This document shows positions 50,622 to 59,312 of a stretch of DNA of 64,000 nt, piece after piece. Numbering within the stretch: the stretch's first letter is position 1; every line of letters starts with the position of its first letter. Under the pieces are notes generated by a model that worked only from the letters and a program-made list of their open reading frames with translations, made no database searches and had not been told where the DNA came from. Position numbers and translations under genes: made by a program. Source of the DNA: SCTM01 sp965279655 (lineage in GTDB: Bacteria > Pseudomonadota > Alphaproteobacteria > Rhodospirillales > Rhodospirillaceae); contig OZ257255.1 of assembly GCA_965279655.1 (NCBI GenBank), forward strand, positions 4,960,001-5,024,000, in the 5' to 3' direction.

Positions 50622-50662
50622 GTGTAATGGAGACTACATAGCGACGTAATTCATATTACACA
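50621..50662. promoter_or_regulatory. Candidate TetR operator between repressor and RND genes
   Basis: Arms TGTGTAAT (50621-50628) and ATTACACA (50655-50662) form a perfect 8-bp inverted repeat spanning almost the whole gap. The left arm begins on the last base of the tetR start codon. A site here would control both divergent promoters. Confidence 0.5.
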
Positions 50663-50684
50663 ACGATCCGATTGGGCACCAGCC

Positions 50685-51800
50685 ATGACACTCCAGTTTC
50701 TTGGGCACCTCACCCGCAAGCAGATCGGCGCCGTGGCCGTCGTCGCCGCCGGACTCATCGCCGCCGCCGCCGTCGCGCCCGGTCACACGGATGTAGCCGC
50801 GCCCGCGCCGCCGCGTCCCGTGAAGGCGATGACCGTGAAGCTCGGCGAACAGGCCACCCGTTCCGTCTATCCCGGCACGGTGCAGCCGCGCCATCAATCC
50901 ACCTTGGCTTTCCGCGTCGCGGGGCGCGTGACCAAGCGGTTGGTGGACGTCGGTGCGACCGTGACCGCCGGAACGGTACTGGCGACGCTCGATCAGGAAG
51001 ATCTGCAGCTCGGCTTGCGGTCCGCGCAGGCGCAGCTCGCCTCCGCGCAAGCCGACCTCGTCCAGTCGCAGCGCGACCTGCAGCGCTATGAACAGATCAA
51101 GCAAAGCCCGGCGTTCAGCCAGTCGGTCTACGACAAGCGCCTCAGCACCATGCACATCGCCGAAGGCCGCGTGCGCGATGCGGAAGCGCAAGTAAAGCTG
51201 CGCCAGAACCAGCTCGGCTATGCCACCCTCATCGCCGATGCGCCCGGCGTGGTGACGTCGTCCCGCGCCGAAGCCGGCCAAGTGGTCGGCGCCGGCGAAG
51301 CGGTGTTCACCGTCGCGCGCGCGGGCGATCTCGAGATCGCCGTCAGCGTCCCGGAACAGCGCGTGGCGGACCTGAAGGAAGCGCAGGCGCGCGTGAGCCT
51401 GTGGACCCAACAGGGCACGCTCCTGACCGCGCATCTGCGCGAGGTGGGCGCCAGCGCCGATCCGGTCACGCGGACGTACGACGTACGCTATGTGCTCGAC
51501 GAACCGCCGGCGGACCTCCAGCTCGGCTCGAGCGCCAGCGTGATCCTCGCGCGTCCGGGCGCCAACCAGATGGCCGAAGTGCCGCTGACGGCGATCTTCC
51601 AGACCGCCGACAAGCCGACGGTCTATGTCCTCTCCGCCGATAACACGCTCGCCAAGCGGCCGGTCACCGTCGCCGCGTTCCGCAGCCAGACCGCGCTGGT
51701 CGCCGATGGCCTGAAGGATGGCGACGTGATCGTCACCGCGGGTGTGCATCGGCTGGACGAAGGCCAGAAGGTGCGCCGGCTCAGCGGCGAGGGCGCGTAA
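50685..51800 (+). CDS. RND efflux periplasmic adaptor (membrane fusion protein)
   Basis: A 371-residue HlyD/AcrA-type adaptor linking the inner-membrane RND pump to an outer-membrane channel. It has an N-terminal hydrophobic anchor ('AVAVVAAGLIAAAAVAP'), the lipoyl half-motif 'TLAFRVAGRVTKRLVDVGAT', an alpha-hairpin ('AQLASAQADLVQSQRDLQRY') and beta-barrel segments. There is no lipobox cysteine. The RND permease gene follows 30 nt later. No outer-membrane factor gene is in the window. Confidence 0.94.
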   Translation: MTLQFLGHLTRKQIGAVAVVAAGLIAAAAVAPGHTDVAAPAPPRPVKAMTVKLGEQATRSVYPGTVQPRHQSTLAFRVAGRVTKRLVDVGATVTAGTVLATLDQEDLQLGLRSAQAQLASAQADLVQSQRDLQRYEQIKQSPAFSQSVYDKRLSTMHIAEGRVRDAEAQVKLRQNQLGYATLIADAPGVVTSSRAEAGQVVGAGEAVFTVARAGDLEIAVSVPEQRVADLKEAQARVSLWTQQGTLLTAHLREVGASADPVTRTYDVRYVLDEPPADLQLGSSASVILARPGANQMAEVPLTAIFQTADKPTVYVLSADNTLAKRPVTVAAFRSQTALVADGLKDGDVIVTAGVHRLDEGQKVRRLSGEGA

Positions 51801-51830
51801 GCGCGCAAACTCTTCTCGTTGGGGGAAGTC

Positions 51831-54800
51831 ATGTCTGCCGAAACCTCGCGCTGGAACCTGTCGGCTCTGGCCATCCGCCACCGCACGCTCGTCGTGTTCG
51901 CGATGCTCGCCTTCGCGGTCGCCGGGTTCAACGCCTTCAACAATCTCGGCCGCGCGGAAGATCCGGATTTCACCTTCAAGGTGATGGTGGTCAGTGCGTC
52001 ATGGCCCGGCGCTACGGCGCGGGAGACCGAACAGCTGGTCACAGATCCGCTGGAGAAGATCATCCAGCAGGTGCCGCACTTCGATAAGGTCACCAGCTAT
52101 TCGCGTCCCGGCGAAGCCGTGCTGATGATCAACCTGCGCGACGAGACGCCGAAGAAGGACGTGGCGGAAGCCTGGTACCAGATCCGCAAGCGCATCACCG
52201 ACCAGCGCGGCGTTTTGCCGCAGGGCGTGCTGGGCCCGCGCTTCAACGACGAATTCGGCGACACCTACGGCACCGTCTACGCCTTCACCGCCGACGGCTT
52301 CAGCGATACCGAGCTGCGCCGCATCGTCGATGACGTGCGCCAGCGCATCCTGCGCGTGAAGGACGTGGCCAAGGCCGAGATGATCGGCGAGCGGCCGGAG
52401 CGGGTCTACATCGAAGTCTCGCAGGAACGTCTCGCCACCCTCGGCGTGACCACGGCTCAGCTGATCGACGCGGTCCAGCGGCAGACCGCCATCAACGCCA
52501 GCGGCATCTTCGAGACCCCCAGCGACCGCGTCGCCCTGCGCCTCAAAGATCGCGCCGACACGGTGGAAGCCATCGCCGACCTGCCGATCGTCGCCAATGG
52601 CCGCACGCTCCGTGTCGGCGACGTCGGCACCGTGCAGCGCGGCTATGAAGACCCGCGCACCTTCAGCATGCGCGTCGGCGGCAAGCCCGCCATCGGGCTC
52701 ACCATCTCCATGGTCGACGGCGGCAACGTCCAGACCTTGGGCGAGGGCCTGAAGGCGGAATTGGAACGCATCAAGCGCGACCTTCCGGCGGGCATCGACG
52801 TGATCCAGGTGGCCGACCAGCCTGCCGTGGTCGAGAAGTCCATGAAGGAGTTCGTCCAATCCCTCGGTGAAGCGCTCGCCATCGTGTTGGCCGTCAGCTT
52901 CATCTCGCTGGGCTTGCGCACCGGCATCGTCGTGGCGCTCTCCGTGCCGCTGGTGCTGGCGATCACATTCGTCTTCATGGAGATCTTCGGCATCAACCTG
53001 CACCGCATCTCCCTCGGCGCCCTCATCATCGCACTCGGGCTGCTGGTGGACGACGCCATCATCGCGGTCGAGATGATGCAGGTGAAGCTGGAAGAGGGGC
53101 TCGGCCGCCTCGAAGCGGCGAGCTTCGCCTACCGCGCCGCCGCGTTCCCCATGCTCACCGGCACCCTCGTCACCGCCGCCGGCTTCATCCCCGTCGGCTT
53201 CGCCAAATCCACCGCCGGCGAATACACCGGCGCGATCTTCTCCGTGGTCACCATCGCGCTGCTCGTCTCCTGGGTGACCGCCGTGATCTTCACACCCTAC
53301 CTCGGCTACAAGCTGTTGCCGGACACGCCCCACACGGGCCCGAAGCACGACCCCTACGGCTCGCGCCTCTACCGCAGCCTGCGCCGCGTGCTCGACATCT
53401 GCGTCGCCCATCCGCGCCGCGTGATCTGGGCGACCGTCGGGGCATTCGTGCTGGCGTTGGTCGGCTTTGCCCTGGTGCCGCAACAGTTCTTCCCTTCGGC
53501 CTCGCGGCCCGAGCTGATCATGGACCTGCGCCTCGCCGGCGGCAGTTCCTTCGCGGCCTCCGATGCGGCGGCGAAGCGCCTGGAAGCCCACCTCGCCAAG
53601 GACCCCGACGTCGCCTCCTACGTGGTCTACACCGGCGCCGGCTCCCCGCGCTTCTATCTGCCGCTCAATGTCGAGTTGAAGAACCCGGCCTTCGCGCAAG
53701 CCGTCGTCGTCACCAAGGACAACGTCGCCCGCGAACGGGTGCTGACACGCTTCCGCGCGCTGATGGACACAGAGTTCACCGAACTCAGCGCGCGCATCTC
53801 GCGGCTGGAAAACGGGCCGCCGGTCGGTTTCCCGATCCAGTTCCGCGTGCTCGGCAAGGACCCGCAGACGATCCGCCAGATCGCCGAACAGGTGCGCGAA
53901 GTCGTGCGCGCCAACCCCCATGCCCGCGACGTCAACTTCGACTGGCACGAGATGTCCAAGAGCGTGGAGATGGACATCGACCGCTCCCGCGCCCGCGCGC
54001 TCGGCCTCACGCCGTCCGACGTCGCCAAGACCATGGACACCTTCTTGAGCGGTGTGATGATCGCCGAGGTGCGCGAACGCAACGACCTCATCCCAGTGGT
54101 CGCGCGCGCCATCCCGGAGGAACGCAAGGCGCTCGACGATATCGGCAGCGCTAGCATCTTCCTCAGCGATCCCGCCACCGGCGCGAAGAAGACGCTGAGT
54201 CTCGATCAAGTCGCCAACCTCAAGCCGACCTTCGAGGAACCGGTGCTGTGGCGCCGCAACCGCGACACCATGATGCTCGTGCGCGCCGAAGTCGGCGATG
54301 CGACGCAGCCGCCCGTCGTCTCACAGCAGATCGACAAGGCGCTGGCCGATATCCGCACGAAGCTGCCCGACGGCTATCGCGTCGAGATGGCAGGCGCCAT
54401 CGAAGAGAGTGCCAAGAGCAACGTCGCCATCGGCGCCGTGGTGCCGGTGATGATCCTCGCCATGCTCGCGATCCTGATGGTGCAGCTGCAAAGCTTCAGC
54501 CGTCTCGCGCTGGTGCTCGCCACCGCGCCGCTCGGCCTGATCGGGGTGACCATCTCGCTCTTGCTGTTCCGCCAGCCCTTCGGCTTTGTCGCCCTGCTGG
54601 GTGTGATCGCGCTCGCCGGCATGATCATGCGCAACTCCGTGATCCTGGTGGACCAGATCGACCAGGGCGTGGCCGCCGGCGAACCGCCGCTGCAGGCCAT
54701 CGTCAACGCCACCATCCACCGCGCGCGCCCCGTGGTGCTCACGGCGCTCGCCGCGATCCTCGCCATGATCCCGCTCGCGCGCACCGATTTCTGGGGCCCC

Positions 54801-54935
54801 ATGGCTGTCGCCATCATGGGCGGCTTGGCGGTCGCGACGGTGCTGACGCTGATCGTGCTGCCCGCACTCTACGCCCGCTGGCTCGCAAAGCCGACGACGC
54901 CGGCGCTGAACGCGGTTGCCAAAGCGGCGGAGTAA
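51831..54935 (+). CDS. RND efflux permease
   Basis: A 1034-residue proton-driven inner-membrane exporter of the hydrophobe/amphiphile family. Visible are the N-terminal helix, 'SASWPGATARETEQLVTDPL', the charged TM4 motif 'LGLLVDDAIIAVEMMQVKLE' with the Asp-Asp proton relay, and the duplicated second half ('GVIALAGMIMRNSVILVDQI'). ATG 51831 has GGGGGA upstream; the in-frame start at 51819 is rejected. It forms an operon with the adaptor and is probably under the divergent TetR. Substrates unknown. Confidence 0.95.
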   Translation: MSAETSRWNLSALAIRHRTLVVFAMLAFAVAGFNAFNNLGRAEDPDFTFKVMVVSASWPGATARETEQLVTDPLEKIIQQVPHFDKVTSYSRPGEAVLMINLRDETPKKDVAEAWYQIRKRITDQRGVLPQGVLGPRFNDEFGDTYGTVYAFTADGFSDTELRRIVDDVRQRILRVKDVAKAEMIGERPERVYIEVSQERLATLGVTTAQLIDAVQRQTAINASGIFETPSDRVALRLKDRADTVEAIADLPIVANGRTLRVGDVGTVQRGYEDPRTFSMRVGGKPAIGLTISMVDGGNVQTLGEGLKAELERIKRDLPAGIDVIQVADQPAVVEKSMKEFVQSLGEALAIVLAVSFISLGLRTGIVVALSVPLVLAITFVFMEIFGINLHRISLGALIIALGLLVDDAIIAVEMMQVKLEEGLGRLEAASFAYRAAAFPMLTGTLVTAAGFIPVGFAKSTAGEYTGAIFSVVTIALLVSWVTAVIFTPYLGYKLLPDTPHTGPKHDPYGSRLYRSLRRVLDICVAHPRRVIWATVGAFVLALVGFALVPQQFFPSASRPELIMDLRLAGGSSFAASDAAAKRLEAHLAKDPDVASYVVYTGAGSPRFYLPLNVELKNPAFAQAVVVTKDNVARERVLTRFRALMDTEFTELSARISRLENGPPVGFPIQFRVLGKDPQTIRQIAEQVREVVRANPHARDVNFDWHEMSKSVEMDIDRSRARALGLTPSDVAKTMDTFLSGVMIAEVRERNDLIPVVARAIPEERKALDDIGSASIFLSDPATGAKKTLSLDQVANLKPTFEEPVLWRRNRDTMMLVRAEVGDATQPPVVSQQIDKALADIRTKLPDGYRVEMAGAIEESAKSNVAIGAVVPVMILAMLAILMVQLQSFSRLALVLATAPLGLIGVTISLLLFRQPFGFVALLGVIALAGMIMRNSVILVDQIDQGVAAGEPPLQAIVNATIHRARPVVLTALAAILAMIPLARTDFWGPMAVAIMGGLAVATVLTLIVLPALYARWLAKPTTPALNAVAKAAE

Positions 54936-55340
54936 CCACCATTCGTCATCCCGGATCGCGCGGCGTTGCCGCTTGTCCGGGGTGGCAGTTGTGGTGAGGC
55001 GAGGAGGTGCATCGCTCTCTGGCTGTCATCCCGGCGAAGGCCGGGATCCACTCATCACCGTGCACCGCGCGGCACGGATCGCACCGCTCGTGCGCCTAGA
55101 GGGGTGGATCCCGGACCTCCGCGCTGACGCGTTACGTCCGGGATGACAATTGGGGTGAGGCGAAGCGGTGCATCACTCTCTGTCGGTCATCCCGGCCGAG
55201 CTCTTGCGAGAGCCGGGATCCAGGGTGGCCGGGGCATCGGAATGCAGCATCCTCCGCGCTCTCGGCGGAGACACAGTGTCGCAACCCTGGACCCCGAATC
55301 GCGGCGCTGCGCGCCTTGTCCGGGGTGACAAGTCAGCTTG
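54936..55340. repeat. Cluster of dispersed GTCATCCCGG-type intergenic repeats
   Basis: This 405-bp gene-free stretch is built of inverted 'GTCATCCCGG...CCGGGAT(CCA)' elements, starting near 54945, 55025 and 55186, with mates such as 'GTCCGGGATGACA' and 'GTCCGGGGTGACA'. A unit with 'GTGAGGCG..G.GGTGCATC' and 'CTCTCT' before 'GTCATCCCGG' occurs twice (about 54994-55035 and 55155-55196), some 161 bp apart. It has no coding potential that I can support and resembles the REP/BIME-like or MITE-like repeats of other alphaproteobacteria. Confidence 0.8.
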
Positions 55341-56003
55341 TTATGCCGGAATCGCCGGCTGCGGCTTGCCGGCCTTGGGCGCATCGGCCCAGGCGTGGTT
55401 GTGGAGCAGGCACGCATCGCAGTGCCCGCAGGGCTGCGGCGTCGGGCCGCTCAGGTCCGGCGAGTAGCAGCTCCAGGTCTCGCCCTTCTTGAGCCCCAGT
55501 TCGGCGGCCAGCGCCGCGATCTCCGGCTTTGTCATCGTCACCAGCGGCGCCACGACCTTCGGCCCGTTCGGCACCGCCTGTTCCCACATGGCGCGGAAGG
55601 CGGAGAGGAACGTCTCGCGGCAATCCGGATAGCCCGAGTAATCCACAGCGTTCACACCCAGCCATACTTCCTGCGCATCCGCGCCCGCGGCTTCCGCGCA
55701 GGCCAGTGCCAGGAACACCGCGTTGCGGCCCGGCAGGAAGGTCGGCGCGATGCCGCTGTTGCGCATCTCATCGACCGTGCGGTCCTTCGGGATCTCGATG
55801 GGCGGGCGGTTCCACTTCACTTCCAGCACGCGCCGCTCGATACCGAACCGCTTGCACTGCTTTTCCGCATAGTCGAGTTCGACTTGCTGCAACTGACCGT
55901 AGTTCAACCCGACGCTGATCACCTCGCGCCCCGCCCGGCGCGCGAGCAGCAAACAGACGGTGGAATCCAATCCGCCCGAATGAAGGATCAGCGCGCGAGT
56001 CAT
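55341..56003 (-). CDS. queC: 7-cyano-7-deazaguanine synthase
   Basis: Converts 7-carboxy-7-deazaguanine to preQ0 with ammonia and ATP. The 220-residue protein has the PP-loop 'SGGLDST' (9-15), 'VSVGLNYGQ', 'FLPGRNAVFLALA' and the C-terminal zinc cluster 'CYSPDLSGPTPQPCGHCDAC'. It is third in queE-queD-queC; its ATG is 1 nt beyond the queD stop. A repeat cluster lies downstream. Confidence 0.97.
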   Translation of the reverse strand: MTRALILHSGGLDSTVCLLLARRAGREVISVGLNYGQLQQVELDYAEKQCKRFGIERRVLEVKWNRPPIEIPKDRTVDEMRNSGIAPTFLPGRNAVFLALACAEAAGADAQEVWLGVNAVDYSGYPDCRETFLSAFRAMWEQAVPNGPKVVAPLVTMTKPEIAALAAELGLKKGETWSCYSPDLSGPTPQPCGHCDACLLHNHAWADAPKAGKPQPAIPA

Positions 56004-56004
56004 G

Positions 56005-56373
56005 TTAGGCGAGATCGTAGCGGCAGGATTCGCCCAAGGTCGGGCGGCGCACGGTCACGGAGGCGACCGGCAGGCTCGGCTTGAGCTGCTCGGCGATCCA
56101 GCGCGACAGGTTCTCGAGCGACGGCGTGCCGAGGCCGGGAATATCGTTGAGGAAATGATGGTCGAGCTTCTCGCGCACAGTCGCGATCGCGCGGCCCACA
56201 TCCTCGAAGTCCACCACGCAGCCGCTCACCGGGTCCGGCGTGCCGCGCATCGCCACTTCCACTTTGAACGAATGCCCATGCATGCGCGTGTTCTCATGCC
56301 CCGGCGCCTTGTGGGCGAAGGTATGCGCGGCCTCGAAGCCGAACTCTTTGACGATCTCGAAACGGCCGGTCAT
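56005..56373 (-). CDS. queD: QueD/6-pyruvoyl-tetrahydropterin synthase homologue
   Basis: A 122-residue T-fold protein placed between queE and queC, expected to make 6-carboxytetrahydropterin from dihydroneopterin triphosphate. The zinc His residues are present: His17 ('EAAHTF'), His32 and His34 ('MHGHSF'). The catalytic Cys that lies four residues before the HGH motif in E. coli QueD is Asn28 here ('GHENTRMHGH'). The dyad region 'LDHHFLND' and the C-terminal Glu ('TLGESC') are kept. The start ATG 56373 overlaps the queE stop. Confidence 0.88.
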   Translation of the reverse strand: MTGRFEIVKEFGFEAAHTFAHKAPGHENTRMHGHSFKVEVAMRGTPDPVSGCVVDFEDVGRAIATVREKLDHHFLNDIPGLGTPSLENLSRWIAEQLKPSLPVASVTVRRPTLGESCRYDLA

Positions 56374-57008
56374 TACGGAATACCAAGGTACTTGTGGGTC
56401 TGCATGCTCAAGCGCCACGCCGGATGCGCGAGGCAGTAGTCGATCGCGGCGCGGCTGTTGGCATCGCGCGCGGGTCCGTCCATCGGCTGCAGGAAGCGAT
56501 GGGTGAAATTCAGCGTCTCATACCGCTCCGGCGCGCCGCGCTCTTGCGGGTACACCAGCTTCAGCTCGTCGCCGGTGGTCTGCACTAGATCCGTGTTCGC
56601 CTTCGGGCTCACGCAGATCCAATCCAAACCCTCCGGTGCGGCGATGGTCCCGTTGGTCTCCACGGCGATCGTGAAGTCGCGCGCGTGCAGCGCCGCGATC
56701 AGCGCCGCGTCGATCTGCAACAGGGGTTCGCCGCCGGTGCACACCACAAACCGCTGCGCGCCGCCGTTGCCGGTCCAGGCCTTGGAGATCGCGTTCGCAA
56801 GATCGTTGGCGTTCGCGAACTTGCCGCCGCCGTCGCCGTCGGTGCCGACAAAGTCCGTGTCGCAGAATTTGCACTGTGCGGTGGCGCGGTCGTCCTCGCG
56901 GCCGGACCATAGGTTGCAGCCGGCAAAGCGACAGAACACGGCCGGGCGGCCGGCGTTCGCGCCTTCCCCTTGGAGGGTATAGAAAATCTCTTTGACGGCG
57001 TAGCTCAT
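56373..57008 (-). CDS. queE: 7-carboxy-7-deazaguanine synthase (radical SAM)
   Basis: Radical-SAM enzyme that ring-contracts carboxytetrahydropterin to 7-carboxy-7-deazaguanine. The cluster-binding cysteines are Cys31, Cys46 and Cys49, a CX14CX2C spacing instead of CX3CX2C, as known for a subgroup of QueE. 'EIFYTLQGEGANAGRPAVFC' and 'VCTGGEPLLQ' are further hallmarks. The 211-residue length is normal. It leads the queEDC unit; the stop TAA overlaps the queD ATG by one base. Confidence 0.95.
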   Translation of the reverse strand: MSYAVKEIFYTLQGEGANAGRPAVFCRFAGCNLWSGREDDRATAQCKFCDTDFVGTDGDGGGKFANANDLANAISKAWTGNGGAQRFVVCTGGEPLLQIDAALIAALHARDFTIAVETNGTIAAPEGLDWICVSPKANTDLVQTTGDELKLVYPQERGAPERYETLNFTHRFLQPMDGPARDANSRAAIDYCLAHPAWRLSMQTHKYLGIP

Positions 57009-57049
57009 GGCGGCTGTCACATACGCCGCCCGAGGGCCAAAATCCAGCC

Positions 57050-58321
57050 TTAGCCCGGCGTTAGCAGCCCAATCATGGCCCCGGACAGGCAGGTCGCCAA
57101 AGTGCCCGAAATCATGGATTTCGGTGCCAGGGCAACGATATCCGAGCGCCGCTCGGGCACCATGGCCCCCAGGCCGCCGATGGTGATGCCGATGGAGGCG
57201 AAGTTGGCGAACCCGCACAGGGCATAGGTCATGATCAGCCGGGTGCGGGGGGAAAGCTCGTCCGCGCCCAGGTGGGCGAGGTCCGTGTAGGCGATCAGCT
57301 CGTTGAGCACCATTTTCGTCCCCAGCAGCTGGCCGGCGGAGGTCGCTTCGCCCCAGGGGATGCCGAGCAGCCACGCCAGCGGCGCCAGTACCCATCCGAA
57401 CATCCGCTGCAGCGTCAGCGGGGCGCCGGCCACGTCCGGCAGCATGCCGATCATGTTGTTCACCAGGGTGACCAGCGCGATCAGCACGATCAGCATCGCG
57501 CAGATGTTGAGGATCAGCGGAATCGCGTCGATGGTCCCGCGCGCGATCACCGACATGATGTTGTCGCCCTGGTGGCGCGGCAGCACCACCTCCGCCTCGC
57601 TGCGGCGCGCGGCGGAAAGGTTCTCCGGGTCCTCCGGCATCATGATGAAGGCGATCACCACCGTGCCCGGCGCCGCGAGGATCGAGGCCGTGAGGATCTG
57701 CCCGAGCGGATTGGCGATCAGCCCGTCGAGGATGGTGGCGTAGATCACCATCATCGTGCCCGCCACCATGCCCATGCCCGCGGTCATGATGACGAACAGG
57801 CCGGAGCGTGATTCCGCGATCAGATATGGCCGGATCACCAGCGAGCTTTCCACATTGCCGAGGAAGATGTTCATCGTGGTCGCCATGCCCGCGGGCCCGT
57901 CGACGCCGATGGTCCGCCGTAGCACCCAGGCGAAGCCGCGCACGATCGGCGGAATGATGTTCCAGTAGAACAACAGTGCCGACAGCGCGCTGATGATCAT
58001 GATCAGCGGCAACGACTGGAAGGCGAACACGAACGGCGCGCCGGCGCCGCCGGTCATCCACGGCACGTCCCCGCCGCCGATGTAGCCGAACACGAACGAC
58101 GTCCCCGCGCGCGTGGCGTCATTCAGCGCGATCACCAGGCCGTTGAGCTTGCCGAAGGCCGCGCTCACCACCGGCACCTTGGTCAGCAGCACCGCGAGGA
58201 TCAGCTGCAGCAGCAGGCCCAGCCCGATCGCCCGCCAATGCACCGCCCCGCGCCGGACGCTCATCGCCCAGGCCAGGCCGAGGATGGCCACGATCCCGAA
58301 CGCACTCTGCAAAGACAACAT
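57050..58321 (-). CDS. nupC: Concentrative nucleoside transporter (NupC/CNT family)
   Basis: A 423-residue inner-membrane symporter for nucleosides with about 10 hydrophobic segments. 'GNVESSLVIRPYL' and 'SGLFVIMTAGMGMVAGTMMV' are CNT signatures, as are 'LNELIAYTDL' and 'TYALCGFANFASIGITIGGL'. ATG 58321 is preceded by AAGGGGG; the longer frame to 58414 is rejected. It lies 41 bp upstream of queE on the same strand, so the que genes may share its transcript. Which nucleosides are moved is not predictable. Confidence 0.93.
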   Translation of the reverse strand: MLSLQSAFGIVAILGLAWAMSVRRGAVHWRAIGLGLLLQLILAVLLTKVPVVSAAFGKLNGLVIALNDATRAGTSFVFGYIGGGDVPWMTGGAGAPFVFAFQSLPLIMIISALSALLFYWNIIPPIVRGFAWVLRRTIGVDGPAGMATTMNIFLGNVESSLVIRPYLIAESRSGLFVIMTAGMGMVAGTMMVIYATILDGLIANPLGQILTASILAAPGTVVIAFIMMPEDPENLSAARRSEAEVVLPRHQGDNIMSVIARGTIDAIPLILNICAMLIVLIALVTLVNNMIGMLPDVAGAPLTLQRMFGWVLAPLAWLLGIPWGEATSAGQLLGTKMVLNELIAYTDLAHLGADELSPRTRLIMTYALCGFANFASIGITIGGLGAMVPERRSDIVALAPKSMISGTLATCLSGAMIGLLTPG

Positions 58322-58493
58322 CGCGATCCCCCTTCGGCCCCCGCCGACACGGTGCGGGACGTCCCGGTCCCGCACAATCGCATTCTGGCGAAAGTCCGCG
58401 GGCGCTGTCGTCACAAAAGATTAACCGGACCGTCACAAAGCCCTGGCGGAGACGGCGTACATGTGGCTGTGCTAAGGTACCCAGGCGACCTTT

Positions 58494-59237
58494 ATGGACA
58501 GCGGCAGAATGAATCACGGCGAACACACCGTTTCCCAGTTCGACACCGAGCTCTCCCAATTGGAGCGCCGGGTTCTGGAATTGGGCGGCCTGGCCGAGTC
58601 CCAACTCTCGGCTGCATTGGACGCCCTCCAGAAGCGCGACACGGACGCGGCCGAGCGCATCATCGCGAAAGACCCCGACCTGGACGAGGCCGAGCGCAAG
58701 ATCGAAGCCAGCGCGCTCTCGATCCTGGTGCGGCGCCAGCCCATGGCCAACGACCTGCGCTATGTCTTCGGCAGCGTGAAGATCGCGGGCTCCCTCGAAC
58801 GCATCGGCGACTACGCCAAGAACATCGCCAAGCGCACTCTCATCCTCGCCCAGCACCCCTCCGTGAAGACGCCGCCGGAACTGCCGCCGCTCGCGACCCA
58901 CGCGGTCGCCTTGCTGCGCGAAGTGATGGATAGCTTCACCACCCGCGACGCCAAGAAGGCCGAAGCCGTGTGGCGCCGCGACCAGGAGATCGACGATCTC
59001 GCCTCGCGCATGCAGCGCGCGGTTATCTTCCGCATGTCCAGCCACCTCCAGGAAGGCGGGCAGGAAGCCGGCGAAGTCGAATGCTCCACGCACTTCCTGT
59101 TCATGGCGAAGAATTTGGAACGCGTCGGCGATCACGCCACCAACATCGCCGAAGTGATCCAGTTCCAGCTCTCCGGCGCCTGGATTCGCGAAGCCCGCCC
59201 CAAGGGCGGCGACTCCGTCGCCGTGGCGTCGCACTAA
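58494..59237 (+). CDS. phoU: Phosphate signalling protein PhoU
   Basis: A 247-residue two-repeat helical protein that links the Pst transporter to PhoR. 'HTVSQFDTELSQLERRVLEL', 'RRQPMANDLRYVFGSVKIAG' and 'FLFMAKNLERVGDHATNIAE' carry the paired E/DXXXD-type metal motifs of the family. An alternative start at ATG 58509 ('MNHGEHTVSQ') is equally good. It stands alone here, without pst or phoBR genes, which is less usual. It is divergent from the CNT transporter gene. Confidence 0.95.
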   Translation: MDSGRMNHGEHTVSQFDTELSQLERRVLELGGLAESQLSAALDALQKRDTDAAERIIAKDPDLDEAERKIEASALSILVRRQPMANDLRYVFGSVKIAGSLERIGDYAKNIAKRTLILAQHPSVKTPPELPPLATHAVALLREVMDSFTTRDAKKAEAVWRRDQEIDDLASRMQRAVIFRMSSHLQEGGQEAGEVECSTHFLFMAKNLERVGDHATNIAEVIQFQLSGAWIREARPKGGDSVAVASH

Positions 59238-59312
59238 ACGCACCTTCCTAAGCTGACAGGCCCGTTCCGGCCCGCCATGATGCGCGCCCTCGCATCCGAC
59301 GGAGCGCGCGCC

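Noticed and set aside
51999..54209. 736-codon open frame on the minus strand
   Set aside because: It is the antisense shadow of the RND permease gene; the His/Asp/Gly-rich sequence has no recognisable fold.
54936..55340. CRISPR array
   Set aside because: The repeats are inverted, of unequal spacing and imperfect, with no cas genes; they fit dispersed palindromic repeats.
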